In this document: in pieces, positions 24,957 to 33,305 of the stretch
Layout: every line of letters starts with the position of its first letter
Numbering within the stretch: position 1 is the first letter of the stretch
Assembly: GCF_001269925.1 (NCBI RefSeq)
Contig: NZ_LHVO01000010.1
Span: forward strand, 1-64,000
From: Pseudomonas sp. MIACH
GTDB lineage: Bacteria; Pseudomonadota; Gammaproteobacteria; Pseudomonadales; Pseudomonadaceae
Direction: 5' to 3'
DNA length: 64,000 nt
The notes under the pieces: generated by a model
What the model saw: only the letters and a program-made list of their open reading frames with translations
The model's database searches: none
Told to the model about the DNA's origin: nothing
Program-made: the position numbers and the translations under genes

Positions 24957-27028
24957 AATTATGTATTGCGGCCGTGCTGCTGGTGCCCTGTGGCGTCGCA
25001 CATGGCGATCCCCGTTACACCCAAAGCGATTTTGGCGGCGTCGGGCTGCTGCAAACCCCCACCGCACGCATGGCGCCCGCCGGCGAGCTCAGCGTGAATG
25101 CCAACCGCACCGAACCCTACAGCCGCTACAGCTTTTCGGCGCAACCCCTGGACTGGCTGGAGGGTACCTTTCGCTACACCGCGATCACCAACCGCCCCTA
25201 TGGTGCCGAGTCGTTCAGCGGCGGCCAGAGCTATAAGGACAAGGCCGTCGACGCCAAAGTGCGCCTGTATCAGGAAAGCCACTGGCTGCCCGAGGTGGCG
25301 CTGGGCTTCATGGACCTGGGCGGCACCGGGTTGTTTTCCAGCGAGTACCTGGTGGCCAACAAGCGTTACGGCGATGTGGATTTCAGTGCCGGCATCGCCT
25401 GGGGGTACCTGGGCAGTCGCGGTGATTTCGACAACCCGTTGGGCGCCTTGGATGATCGTTTCAACGAGCGACCCACCGCCGAAGGGTCCGGCAGTTTTTC
25501 CAACGGCTACTTTCGCGGCCGACCCGCGTTGTTTGGGGGGATCGCCTATCAGACACCCTGGGCGCCGCTGAGCCTCAAGCTGGAATACGAAGGCAACGAC
25601 TATCAGAACGAGCCCCGCGACAACAACCAGCGCCAGGACTCGCCCATCAACCTGGGCCTGGTCTACAAGCTGGCCGACGCCATCGATGTGAGCGCCGCCT
25701 GGGAGCGTGGCAACACCGCCATGTTCGGTATCACCCTGCACACCAATTTCGTCAGCCGCAAAGCCCCGGTAAAAACCTACGACCCACCGGCACCCAAGTT
25801 GCCTGCCAAGGCACCGACCACGCCGATGGACCAGGTGGATTGGGCTGCCGTCTCCCAGCGCCTGCACGACAATGCCGGCTACAACGTGCAGCGCATTACC
25901 CAGCGCGGGCCCGAGCTATTGGTGTACGGCGAACAGCAGCGCTATTTCTACAGTGCCAAGGCGGTGGGTCGCGCCAGTCGGATTCTGGATAACAGCGTGA
26001 ATGACCAGATCGATTGGTTCACCCTGGTGAGCGAGCGTTATGCGCTGCCGATCGAAGAAACCAGCGTGCCGCGCGAGACCTTTCGCGAGGTGGTCAACCA
26101 GCGTGAAGACCTGCAGGACCTGCATCGCCAGGTCGAGGTCAATCGCGCCAGCAACCGCAGCCAGACAGTGCTGTATACCCAGCCACCGAAACCCTTCACC
26201 TATGGTGTGGGGCTGGGCTACAAGCAGAACGTCGGCGGGCCGGATGGCTTGCTCTACCAGGTCTCCGCCGACCTCGACGCCGAGTACCGATTCACTCGCA
26301 ATACCTGGTGGAGCGGCCTGCTCAGCGTCAACCTGCTGAACAACTACGACGGCTTTACCTACGATGCCCCCAGTGGTCTGCCACGGGTGCGGACCGACCT
26401 GCGCCGCTACATGACCACGTCCGATGTGACCCTGCCGACCTTCCAGCTCAACCATGCGGTGCAGTTGGACCAGGACCTCTACGGGATGGTCTACGGTGGC
26501 TTGCTGGAATCGATGTATGCCGGTGTCGGCAGTGAAGTGCTGTACCGCCCGATGGGCCTGCGCTGGGCATTGGGTGCCGATCTGAACTACGTGCGCCAGC
26601 GTGGTTTCGAGCAGGATTTCAGCTTGCGCGATTACCGCACCGTCACCGGACATATCACCGGCTATACCGATCTGCCGTTCAACATTCAGGGCGCCTTGAG
26701 TGTGGGCCGCTACCTGGCCAGGGACTGGGGCGCGACCCTGGACCTGTCGCGGGAATTCAACAATGGCGTGCGGATTGGCGCGTGGATCACCCGTACCACC
26801 GTGTCCAGTGAACAGTACGGTGAGGGCAGCTTCGACAAAGGCCTGTACCTGTCCATTCCGTTCGATGAGTTGATGAGCCTGTCGACGATGCGTCGCGCCA
26901 ACCTGGTATGGGCACCGCTGACCCGCGATGGCGGCGCACGCTTGAACCGCGCCTACTCACTGCATTCGATGACCGACGGGCGCGACAGTGAGCTGTTCTA
27001 TAAGAACATCGGCAAGATCACCGAATAG
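24953..27028 (+). CDS. GfcD/YjbH-family outer-membrane protein
   Basis: A 691-residue YjbH-family protein. It starts with TTG overlapping the gfcC stop (TTGA). The signal peptide is KLCIAAVLLVPCGVAHG. The N-terminal beta-barrel-like region opens with DFGGVGLLQTPTARMAPAGELSV, and the second half also alternates like outer-membrane strands. GfcD is thought to form a porin-like component of polysaccharide secretion. It is the last gene of the forward block; a REP cluster separates it from convergent wcaJ. Confidence 0.87.
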   Translation: MKLCIAAVLLVPCGVAHGDPRYTQSDFGGVGLLQTPTARMAPAGELSVNANRTEPYSRYSFSAQPLDWLEGTFRYTAITNRPYGAESFSGGQSYKDKAVDAKVRLYQESHWLPEVALGFMDLGGTGLFSSEYLVANKRYGDVDFSAGIAWGYLGSRGDFDNPLGALDDRFNERPTAEGSGSFSNGYFRGRPALFGGIAYQTPWAPLSLKLEYEGNDYQNEPRDNNQRQDSPINLGLVYKLADAIDVSAAWERGNTAMFGITLHTNFVSRKAPVKTYDPPAPKLPAKAPTTPMDQVDWAAVSQRLHDNAGYNVQRITQRGPELLVYGEQQRYFYSAKAVGRASRILDNSVNDQIDWFTLVSERYALPIEETSVPRETFREVVNQREDLQDLHRQVEVNRASNRSQTVLYTQPPKPFTYGVGLGYKQNVGGPDGLLYQVSADLDAEYRFTRNTWWSGLLSVNLLNNYDGFTYDAPSGLPRVRTDLRRYMTTSDVTLPTFQLNHAVQLDQDLYGMVYGGLLESMYAGVGSEVLYRPMGLRWALGADLNYVRQRGFEQDFSLRDYRTVTGHITGYTDLPFNIQGALSVGRYLARDWGATLDLSREFNNGVRIGAWITRTTVSSEQYGEGSFDKGLYLSIPFDELMSLSTMRRANLVWAPLTRDGGARLNRAYSLHSMTDGRDSELFYKNIGKITE

Positions 27029-27077
27029 ATCCCACTATCTCTTCGACGTAGCGCTGTCGCGCAGCAAACGGGAACCT

Positions 27078-27198
27078 CTGTGGCGAGCGGGCTTGTCCCG
27101 CGTTGGGGTGCGAAGCGCCCCTGATGAAGGCGAATGCGGTGTATCAGGCACTCCTCTGGGGCTGGTTTTGGGGCTGCCGCGCAGCCCCTCCCACATTT
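27078..27198. repeat. REP cluster between gfcD and wcaJ
   Basis: A GTGGCGAGCGGGCTTGTCCCGC unit (27078-27102) is followed by a GGGGCTGC...GCAGCCCCTCCCACATTT unit (27171-27198). The cluster lies between two convergent genes, where the hairpins may end transcription from both sides. Confidence 0.7.
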
Positions 27199-27220
27199 GA
27201 ACTGTATTGATTGCCGGATA

Positions 27221-28612
27221 TCAGTAGATGTCCTTGGACAGCAGCGTAAACGGCGTCTTCAACAGGATCTTGATGTCCAGCCACAGCGACCAGGTGTTGA
27301 TGTAGCGCAGGTCGATGTCGACGCGCTGTTGCATCTTCTCCAGGGTCTCGGTCTCGCCCCGGCAGCCATTGACCTGGGCCAGGCCGGTGATACCGGGTTT
27401 GATCCGGTGGCGGGCCATGTAGGCGCGAATTTTCCCCGAGTAGTAGTCGTTGTGCGCAATCGCATGGGGGCGCGGGCCGACCAGTGCCATGTGGCCTTGC
27501 AGCACGTTGAACAACTGCGGCAATTCATCGATGGACGTTCGCCGGATAAACCGGCCCACCGGGGTAATGCGCGAATCGTTGCGACTGGCCTGGCGTACCT
27601 CATGGTCGTCATGCACGCGCATGGAGCGGAATTTCCACACCTTGATCACCTCACCGTTCCAGCCGTGGCGGTCTTGCTTGAAGATCACCGGGCCAGGGGA
27701 GGTGAGCTTGATCAACACCGCGAACAGCAACAGCAGTGGGCTCAGCACGATGATCGCCAGCAGCGCCAGGCTCTTGTCCAGCAGCGATTTGCTCAGCGCT
27801 GCGGTGGGGCGGCTGGTCAGCGGGCTTTCATTGAGGAAGATCGCTGGCAGCCCATCCACCTCGGCCACGCAATGGTTGAGCAGCAGCATGTTATTGAGGT
27901 CGGGCACCCAGATCACATCCACGCTGATCTCCAGCAGGTTGAGGTACAACGCCTCAATGTGGGTGGCTTCCTGCAATGAATGGGTGATGTAGAGCCGGCG
28001 GATGCCGTGTTGTCGGATCAATTGGGGTAATTGCGGCAGCTCGCCGAGTATCTGCGCTTGCGCAGCCTCTGCGGCCTCGGCACGGCTGCCGACCAGGCCC
28101 ACCAGGGGCGAGCGTTTTTGCCGCGAGAGGGTTCTGGCCAGGTCCACGGCAAGCTTGCCAGTGCCTACGATCAACGACTTGTGGCGCTCGTGAAGTTGGC
28201 GATGGTAATACCGGGACAGGCTGTGCAGCGGTATATAACACAGTGCCAATAACGGGTAACTGACGGCCGCCCAGAGTAATAAGGTTTCCAGCGGAAACAG
28301 GGCGCTGGCATTACACGCTATGCCCACGGCAAACAATATAGCCATGGTTAACAGCCAGCCCATGAATAAACGTCCAAGGCCCACGGCATAGTCATCTTTC
28401 TTGCTATAGACGTCGCACAATGTATACGCCGGGAGAGAGGCTAATATCGTAAAGGCGGCCAAGACGCGGTAGTAATACTCCAGTTGGCCGGTCTTTAGGA
28501 TAACCAACGTAAATAACAGTGCAACCACCAAGCCCGATGCAAGTGTCCATTGTCCCCAGAACGTTAAACCCCTGGGGGTCAGGTTTCGATGCAGTCTAGT
28601 GTTAGTAAGCAT
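27221..28612 (-). CDS. wcaJ: undecaprenyl-phosphate glucose phosphotransferase (WcaJ)
   Basis: A 463-residue polyprenol-phosphate hexose-1-phosphate transferase. There are four or five N-terminal membrane segments (about residues 20-145), a CoA-binding-like middle domain, and a C-terminal bacterial sugar transferase domain (from about 280: KSLLDKSLALLAI, SPGPVIFKQDRHGWNG, WKFRSM, RTSIDELPQLFNVL, GPRPHA, KPGITGLAQVNG). It starts the repeat unit by placing glucose-1-phosphate on the carrier lipid. GGGAGC precedes the ATG. It has its own promoter region, downstream of the regulatory operon. Confidence 0.94.
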   Translation of the reverse strand: MLTNTRLHRNLTPRGLTFWGQWTLASGLVVALLFTLVILKTGQLEYYYRVLAAFTILASLPAYTLCDVYSKKDDYAVGLGRLFMGWLLTMAILFAVGIACNASALFPLETLLLWAAVSYPLLALCYIPLHSLSRYYHRQLHERHKSLIVGTGKLAVDLARTLSRQKRSPLVGLVGSRAEAAEAAQAQILGELPQLPQLIRQHGIRRLYITHSLQEATHIEALYLNLLEISVDVIWVPDLNNMLLLNHCVAEVDGLPAIFLNESPLTSRPTAALSKSLLDKSLALLAIIVLSPLLLLFAVLIKLTSPGPVIFKQDRHGWNGEVIKVWKFRSMRVHDDHEVRQASRNDSRITPVGRFIRRTSIDELPQLFNVLQGHMALVGPRPHAIAHNDYYSGKIRAYMARHRIKPGITGLAQVNGCRGETETLEKMQQRVDIDLRYINTWSLWLDIKILLKTPFTLLSKDIY

Positions 28613-28666
28613 AGTTCTGCTCCCGGTGATGACCGCGCACGTGGTGGCAGGCGTTAAGGGGTTAGC

Positions 28667-28784
28667 TGTTATAAACGACAGGCACGCGCAGGCGCGTACC
28701 CATTGATAGTAATGAACGGCAGGGGGCAGTGGCTGACGAGTTATAACAAGGTCAGGAGCGTGCTAGCGAAGGGGGTGTTATAAA
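28667..28784. promoter_or_regulatory. TGTTATAA motif array upstream of wcaJ
   Basis: In the 237-bp gap between wcaJ and the winged-helix gene there are three related sites: TGTTATAAA at 28667-28675, GTTATAAC at 28740-28747, and TGTTATAAA at 28776-28784. The middle one reads on the reverse strand as CCTTGTTATAACTCGTC (28735-28751), sharing TGTTAT and GTC with the capsule-box motif. They are candidate operators for wcaJ. Confidence 0.45.
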
Positions 28785-28849
28785 AGGGCAGGTAGAAGAG
28801 TTTGTTAATAGGCAGGGTGAATTAAAAAGTCTGGGTTTTTTTATTTTTG

Positions 28850-29497
28850 TTAACGGCGTGGCTGACTAAGCTCTAGCGGCTTTTTAATTTTTTGCGTCAG
28901 GCAATAACCACGGTTTCTTACTGCACGAAACAGACGTTCACCGTCGTTGACCCGCTTGAATTTTTCCTGCAGGCGACTCAGGCACATTTCCAGTCCGCGG
29001 TATAAATCAGGTTCACGCCCTATATTACGGATCAACTCTTCTTTGCTGACCACACGCTCTTCATGGTGCAGCATCTTTTTAATCAATGCCGATTCAATGG
29101 TGGTCAATGAGATGCGCAGGCCACCTTTGACCAGTGTTCGGTCATGTTGGGTGAGCAGCCAGAAATCCTGTGGATGCGGTGGCGTTCGTTCAGCGCTTAT
29201 ATCCTGGGTGCGTGTGTGGTTATTCGGCGCGCTGTCAGGGTCCTTGGCGGTTGGCATTATGGATTCTTGCCACTTGGCGTTAAACGGTTGTGAGGGCAAG
29301 TTGAGGGTGTGGGTAATGATGTAGGCATTAAAGCGCGGGGTGATCTGTGGTTGAGAAAACGCCAGGTTTGTATCGGCGGGGTCCGTTTTGGCCGCCGCGT
29401 TTACATCGTAATGGAAGAACTCTGCGTTGGGCGTGAAGTCCTGCAGTGCGATAGATGCAAGTGTCGGAGCGAAGGCGTGTTTCTTGAAGGAGCTCAT
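28850..29497 (-). CDS. winged-helix DNA-binding protein (third gene of regulatory operon)
   Basis: A 215-residue protein whose last ~95 residues form an OmpR/PhoB-type winged helix (LRISLTTIESALIKKMLHHEERVVSKEELI, then LFRAVRNRGYCL). The N-terminal 110 residues have no recognised receiver domain. I chose ATG 29497 (upstream GGGTGGA) over an extension to 29611, because it leaves a 31-bp gap after the EAL gene. It probably controls the adjacent capsule genes. I recall an equivalent three-gene regulatory operon next to wcaJ in P. fluorescens SBW25. Confidence 0.75.
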   Translation of the reverse strand: MSSFKKHAFAPTLASIALQDFTPNAEFFHYDVNAAAKTDPADTNLAFSQPQITPRFNAYIITHTLNLPSQPFNAKWQESIMPTAKDPDSAPNNHTRTQDISAERTPPHPQDFWLLTQHDRTLVKGGLRISLTTIESALIKKMLHHEERVVSKEELIRNIGREPDLYRGLEMCLSRLQEKFKRVNDGERLFRAVRNRGYCLTQKIKKPLELSQPRR

Positions 29498-29528
29498 AAG
29501 GTCCACCCATATCAGGAAGATGCAGTTG

Positions 29529-30230
29529 TTAGAGGCAGTCAGCGGGGGAGTAATAACCGCCCTGAAAGTATTCGAACGGTAAGTTTTTAGCCAGCATTGC
29601 GCTGTCGGCAAATTCGACCTGATCGGCGATAAAGCACACTTTGCTCACACTGATCAGCTCCAGCATGCGGTCATAGAGCCGGTCGAACAGGTCCGAACGG
29701 GTATTAAGGCTGAGCCGCAGGGCAGAATCCGGAAACGGCATTTTTATGTAGTCGTAGAGCTCAAGGTCGATCAGCAGGTCTGCCGGCTTTGTATCGAGTC
29801 TGTAGTTGTTGTAGGCCAATGTGATGCTGTGGTCTTTCAACTTATACAACTGGCGCACCATCGCCCGCCGTTCTACCGGACCGGGCAGGGCGTCCAGTGG
29901 GTTGTCGAGACTCAGGGTGAAGGGGTGTTTGTGGTATTCCAATGCCCGCGCGGCTTGAATGATCGCCCTGAGAATATCGTCGTTCATCAAGGCTGATTGC
30001 CCGATGCGCAGAAGCGTATGACTCTTCGCCGGGTGGAGTGCATTAAGCGTTTTGCGCGGTGGGTGGATATGGCGCAAGGCCTCAGTGCAGGCACTTTCAA
30101 GTTGTTCGAGATTAACGCCCCCCGCCACGCTGATTTCACTGCCCCACCAGGCATGACCGCGATCAACGATGGCTTGCCTGATGATCTTGAAGTGAGGGGG
30201 CTGTAAAGAGGGGGTTTTTTCGCTATTCAC
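29529..30230 (-). CDS. degenerate EAL-domain protein
   Basis: A 233-residue protein whose second half follows the end of an EAL domain: HSITLAYNNYRLDTKPADLL, DYIKMPF, and VCFIADQVEFADSA...FEYFQGGYYSP, aligning with the AEGVE and QGYYFS regions of c-di-GMP phosphodiesterases. The E-A-L signature and most metal-binding acidic residues are absent, so catalysis is unlikely and a protein- or ligand-binding role is more probable. The start is GTG 30230 with AGGAAGGG upstream, overlapping the pseudo-receiver regulator gene by 8 bp. Confidence 0.7.
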   Translation of the reverse strand: MNSEKTPSLQPPHFKIIRQAIVDRGHAWWGSEISVAGGVNLEQLESACTEALRHIHPPRKTLNALHPAKSHTLLRIGQSALMNDDILRAIIQAARALEYHKHPFTLSLDNPLDALPGPVERRAMVRQLYKLKDHSITLAYNNYRLDTKPADLLIDLELYDYIKMPFPDSALRLSLNTRSDLFDRLYDRMLELISVSKVCFIADQVEFADSAMLAKNLPFEYFQGGYYSPADCL

Positions 30231-30951
30231 GGTTCGGCCCTTCCTGAGCAGAGTGGAAATGGCTGGCGCAAATAAGACCCCGGCTGAGTTTGTAACCATA
30301 ACCGCGAATATTCTGGATGATGTTTTCACCGTAGTGCGCCTTGATTTTACTGCGCAAACGGCTGATGGATTTTTCCAGTGCGCGGGAGTCGTAGTACTTG
30401 GTATTAAGTCCCATGACACTGGCGATCTCATTATGACTGAGCAGTCGGTTCTGAATAAGCGCTTCCAGTACTTTCATTTCGACGAAGGAAATTTCCAACT
30501 TCTTGCCGTCGCCATACAGGCACATGCGGTCCTGGTCGAGTATCAGGTCGCACTGATTGAAACGAGCACTTTCGCTGAGGAACGCATCAAACAGGTGCAA
30601 CTTTTTTTCCGGGGAAGTTTCGATCACCTTGATGCAGTAATCGGCGCCGGCCAGGTAGTATTTTGTTTTGCTCAGGGTGGAGGCAAAGGTGACGACGACG
30701 AATATCGTGCAGTCGGGATTTTCAGTTCGCGCCTTTCTTATTATGTCCAGGCTTAGATTGCTGGCGGAGGGTGTATCAATTTCCAGGATGATGGCACGGT
30801 AATGCATGTGACTTTCCTGGGTGTCAATTAGTTGCCCGTAGCAACGTGTATCGACTTTTAAATTATTCGCTACAGTGCGAACTAAAAGCGCCCGAAAGTC
30901 CTCCGATTTCGATTGAGTCCGTGCAATAGCGAGGACGTTGGAAAAATGCAT
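30223..30951 (-). CDS. OmpR-type regulator with pseudo-receiver domain
   Basis: A 242-residue response-regulator-like protein. The receiver-like N-terminus keeps strand order and the late Lys (GADYCIKVI) but has Glu (IILEID, about residue 57) where the phospho-acceptor Asp is expected, and it lacks the N-terminal acidic pair. The C-terminal winged helix includes LEISFVEMKVLEALI, SRLRSKIKAHYG and IRGYGYKL. It is the first gene of the three-gene operon, with GGGAG before ATG 30951 (a GTG at 30954 is possible). It is a likely activator of the capsule genes. Confidence 0.82.
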   Translation of the reverse strand: MHFSNVLAIARTQSKSEDFRALLVRTVANNLKVDTRCYGQLIDTQESHMHYRAIILEIDTPSASNLSLDIIRKARTENPDCTIFVVVTFASTLSKTKYYLAGADYCIKVIETSPEKKLHLFDAFLSESARFNQCDLILDQDRMCLYGDGKKLEISFVEMKVLEALIQNRLLSHNEIASVMGLNTKYYDSRALEKSISRLRSKIKAHYGENIIQNIRGYGYKLSRGLICASHFHSAQEGPNRE

Positions 30952-31011
30952 CACCTACTCCCTTTTCCGGCATGCAAGGCCGTCAGTTCAATCGCTGCTA
31001 GCGTTTAGATA

Positions 31012-31028
31012 CTAATCGAATTGATTAG
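31012..31028. promoter_or_regulatory. CTAATC-N5-GATTAG inverted repeat
   Basis: A perfect 6-bp inverted repeat with a GAATT spacer, 61 bp upstream of the pseudo-receiver regulator ATG and 10 bp from the capsule-box motif. It is a candidate operator for a dimeric regulator. Confidence 0.45.
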
Positions 31029-31038
31029 GCTAAAACGT

Positions 31039-31055
31039 GACAAATTTTAACATTC
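31039..31055 (-). promoter_or_regulatory. capsule-box motif upstream of the regulatory operon
   Basis: The reverse strand reads GAATGTTAAAATTTGTC, matching 14 of 17 positions of the copy at 7681-7697, in the same orientation relative to the downstream gene. It suggests that the capsule operon and the regulators' own operon are under the same protein, i.e. autoregulation. Confidence 0.6.
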
Positions 31056-31274
31056 GCCACTTGGCTTTTACGAGCGCAGCCGGGTAATAGGGGGATAGTG
31101 CACGGGGGGTTGTACGGACTTAGACATATGCTAGTGCAAACTCTTAATGTGCGATAAGTATTTTAGTTCCAACGATTTTTTTTCACCGGCGCAGGTTTAA
31201 GCATTGCCTGCTCAGGCCGGAAAAAGCGCCGGCAGGGCGACCCCAAGGTTGGCGGACACCGCCTCGGCTCGACG

Positions 31275-32138
31275 TCAACGACGTAGCTGCACCTCGGCCT
31301 CGATGCACGCCACCAAAAACTCCATGACCACCTTCACGGACGGCGAGCGGCGCATGTCGGGGTACACCGTAAGCCAAATATCACGTAAAGGGCCTTCGAC
31401 CGCCGTGGGCAGCCTGACCAGCAACGGGTCGTGATCGCCCACCACGGTCGGCAAGACCACCGCGCCCACCTGGGCCCTGGCCGCCATTTGCTGGGTGGCC
31501 AGGTCGCTTGCGGCAAACGCGATCTCACGGCTGCCGCGCAGTTGGTGCATCCAGGCTTGCTGGGGCAGGTGATCGCGGCTGCTGTCGTAGGCGATGAAAG
31601 TCCACTGCGCAGCCGGCAATTGCAGGAATGTCGGCGGGCCATATAGCCCGAAACGCACCACGCCGACCTTCCTGCGCACCAGGGCTTCCTCATCGGGACG
31701 CACCGTGCGCAGGGCAATATCCGCTTCACCTTTGTCCAGCGCAGCCAGTTCGGTCGACGGTATCAGCACCAGGTTCAACTGCGGGTATCGGCTGCGCAGG
31801 CGCGCTATATGGGACGCGATGCAATAGTGGGCGATGGACGGCGGGCAGCTGACCCGCACCGTGCCGGCCATTTCGATGGACGCGACCCGCGACAGGCGCA
31901 TCACCTGCGTCGCCATTTCGTCCATGCCCGCCGCCAACTCCGCCAATGCCAGGCCTTGCGCGGTGAGTGGGCGGCTGCGCGGCAGGCGGTCCACCAGCTT
32001 GACGCCGAGGGCTTTTTCCAGGGCATCGACGCGGCGCCCGACGGTGGCGTGCTCCACCTGCAACTCGCGGGCGGCCGCCGACAACGACTGGCTACGCGCC
32101 AACACCGTGAAGTAATACAGATCCTGCCAATCGAACAT
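31275..32138 (-). CDS. LysR-family transcriptional regulator
   Basis: A 287-residue LysR regulator of the single-target type: winged helix MFDWQDLYYFTVLARSQSLS with AARELQVEHATVGRRVDALE, and a C-terminal effector domain (TVRVSCPPSIAHYCIA, GEADIALRTVRP). It is divergent from the quinone oxidoreductase gene across 101 bp, so that gene is the likely target. The effector is unknown. Confidence 0.88.
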   Translation of the reverse strand: MFDWQDLYYFTVLARSQSLSAAARELQVEHATVGRRVDALEKALGVKLVDRLPRSRPLTAQGLALAELAAGMDEMATQVMRLSRVASIEMAGTVRVSCPPSIAHYCIASHIARLRSRYPQLNLVLIPSTELAALDKGEADIALRTVRPDEEALVRRKVGVVRFGLYGPPTFLQLPAAQWTFIAYDSSRDHLPQQAWMHQLRGSREIAFAASDLATQQMAARAQVGAVVLPTVVGDHDPLLVRLPTAVEGPLRDIWLTVYPDMRRSPSVKVVMEFLVACIEAEVQLRR

Positions 32139-32239
32139 CGGGTTATTTCCGCACGGAGGCTGGGAGAGTTTGGGGAATTTTCCTACTGAGGGTGTCCTTT
32201 TACCATGGCCGCTTCCCAGTGCACACGGAGTTGTCCCCG

Positions 32240-33244
32240 ATGAAAGCCATTACCTTGCAAACCTACGGCGGCCCTGAAGTCGCCCAATTGCGCCATGACG
32301 TCCCCAAACCCCAGCTGTTGGCCGGGCATGTGCTGGTCAAGGTGGCGTGCGCCGGGATCAACTTCATGGATATCCATACCCGCCAGGGCAAATATGCGCA
32401 GTCGTCGACCTATCCGGTGCGTGTGCCCTGCACCTTGGGTATGGAGGGCGCCGGCGTCGTGGTGGGAGTCGGCGCAGGCGTCAGCCATTTGGCCGTAGGC
32501 GATCGGGTGGCGTGGTGCATCGCCTGGGGCGCCTTCGCCGAGTACGCCCTGGTGCCCGCAGCCAGGGTGGCGCAGATTCCCGTTGCCATCGCCTTCGATC
32601 AGGCTGCTGCGGCGATGTTTCAAGGCTGTACCGCCCACTACTTGATCGAGGATGTCGCCAGGTTGCAGACCGGCAACACCTGCCTGGTCCACGCTGCGTG
32701 CGGCAGCATCGGCCAGTTGTTGGTGCAGATGGCCCGGCGCTCAGGCGCCACGGTGTTCGCCACCGGCAGCACCGCTGAACGCTGTGCCATTGCCCACGAA
32801 CGCGGTGCTCACCAGGCCTGGGTCTATGACGGCGGCCGATTTGCCGAGCGGGTGTTGGAGGCCACGGGCGGGCAGGGGGTGGATGTGGTCTTCGATTCGC
32901 TCGGCAAAAGCACCCTGCGTGACAGCTTCCGCGCCTGCCGCACGCGCGGCCTGATCGTGAACTATGGCAATGTCTCGGGTTCGCTGACCGACCTCGACCC
33001 GATGGAACTGGGGGAGGCGGGCTCGCTGTTTTTGACGCGTCCCCGATTGGCCGACCATATGGCTGACGGCGCGACCGTACAACGGCGCGCCAACGCGGTG
33101 TTTGCGGCGATGCTTGAAGGCACGTTGACCGTGGCTATCGAAGGGCATTACACGTTGGAAACGCTGCAGCAGGTGCATGAGCGCATCGAAGCGCGGCAAC
33201 AGATCGGCAAGGCCGTGGTGTGGGTAGATCGCGACCTGCATTAA
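32240..33244 (+). CDS. NADPH:quinone oxidoreductase-type MDR dehydrogenase
   Basis: A 334-residue zinc-independent medium-chain reductase of the quinone oxidoreductase (QOR) type. GINFMDIHTRQGKY and TLGMEGAGVVVGVG are in the catalytic half; CLVHAACGSIGQLLVQMA is the NADP-binding loop. Members reduce quinones or activated double bonds. The start is ATG 32240, with GGAG 11 nt upstream; a longer frame from 32192 lacks support. It is likely controlled by the divergent LysR regulator. Confidence 0.87.
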   Translation: MKAITLQTYGGPEVAQLRHDVPKPQLLAGHVLVKVACAGINFMDIHTRQGKYAQSSTYPVRVPCTLGMEGAGVVVGVGAGVSHLAVGDRVAWCIAWGAFAEYALVPAARVAQIPVAIAFDQAAAAMFQGCTAHYLIEDVARLQTGNTCLVHAACGSIGQLLVQMARRSGATVFATGSTAERCAIAHERGAHQAWVYDGGRFAERVLEATGGQGVDVVFDSLGKSTLRDSFRACRTRGLIVNYGNVSGSLTDLDPMELGEAGSLFLTRPRLADHMADGATVQRRANAVFAAMLEGTLTVAIEGHYTLETLQQVHERIEARQQIGKAVVWVDRDLH

Positions 33245-33252
33245 TCGAAGGC

Positions 33253-33281
33253 GAAAAAAAACCGGCTGATCAGGCCGGTTT
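33253..33281 (-). terminator. intrinsic terminator of the repeat-protein gene
   Basis: The stem AACCGGC/GCCGGTT around a TGATCAG loop is followed on the reverse strand by eight T residues. It lies 25 bp after the stop of the reverse-strand gene and 9 bp after the forward quinone oxidoreductase stop, so it may serve both. Confidence 0.85.
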
Positions 33282-33305
33282 GGGGTGCCCTTTAAGCAGG
33301 GCAGG

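Larger units (their letters stand above)
30952..31274. other. AT-rich intergenic region with regulatory sites
   Basis: This 323-bp gap holds no gene. On the reverse strand it carries, from the start codon upstream, two GGA trinucleotides next to the ribosome site (30959-30961 and 30966-30968), an inverted repeat CTAATC-N5-GATTAG (31012-31028) and a 17-bp capsule-box motif (31039-31055). It is the control region of the capsule regulatory operon. The GGA motifs could be Rsm/Csr targets. Confidence 0.6.
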
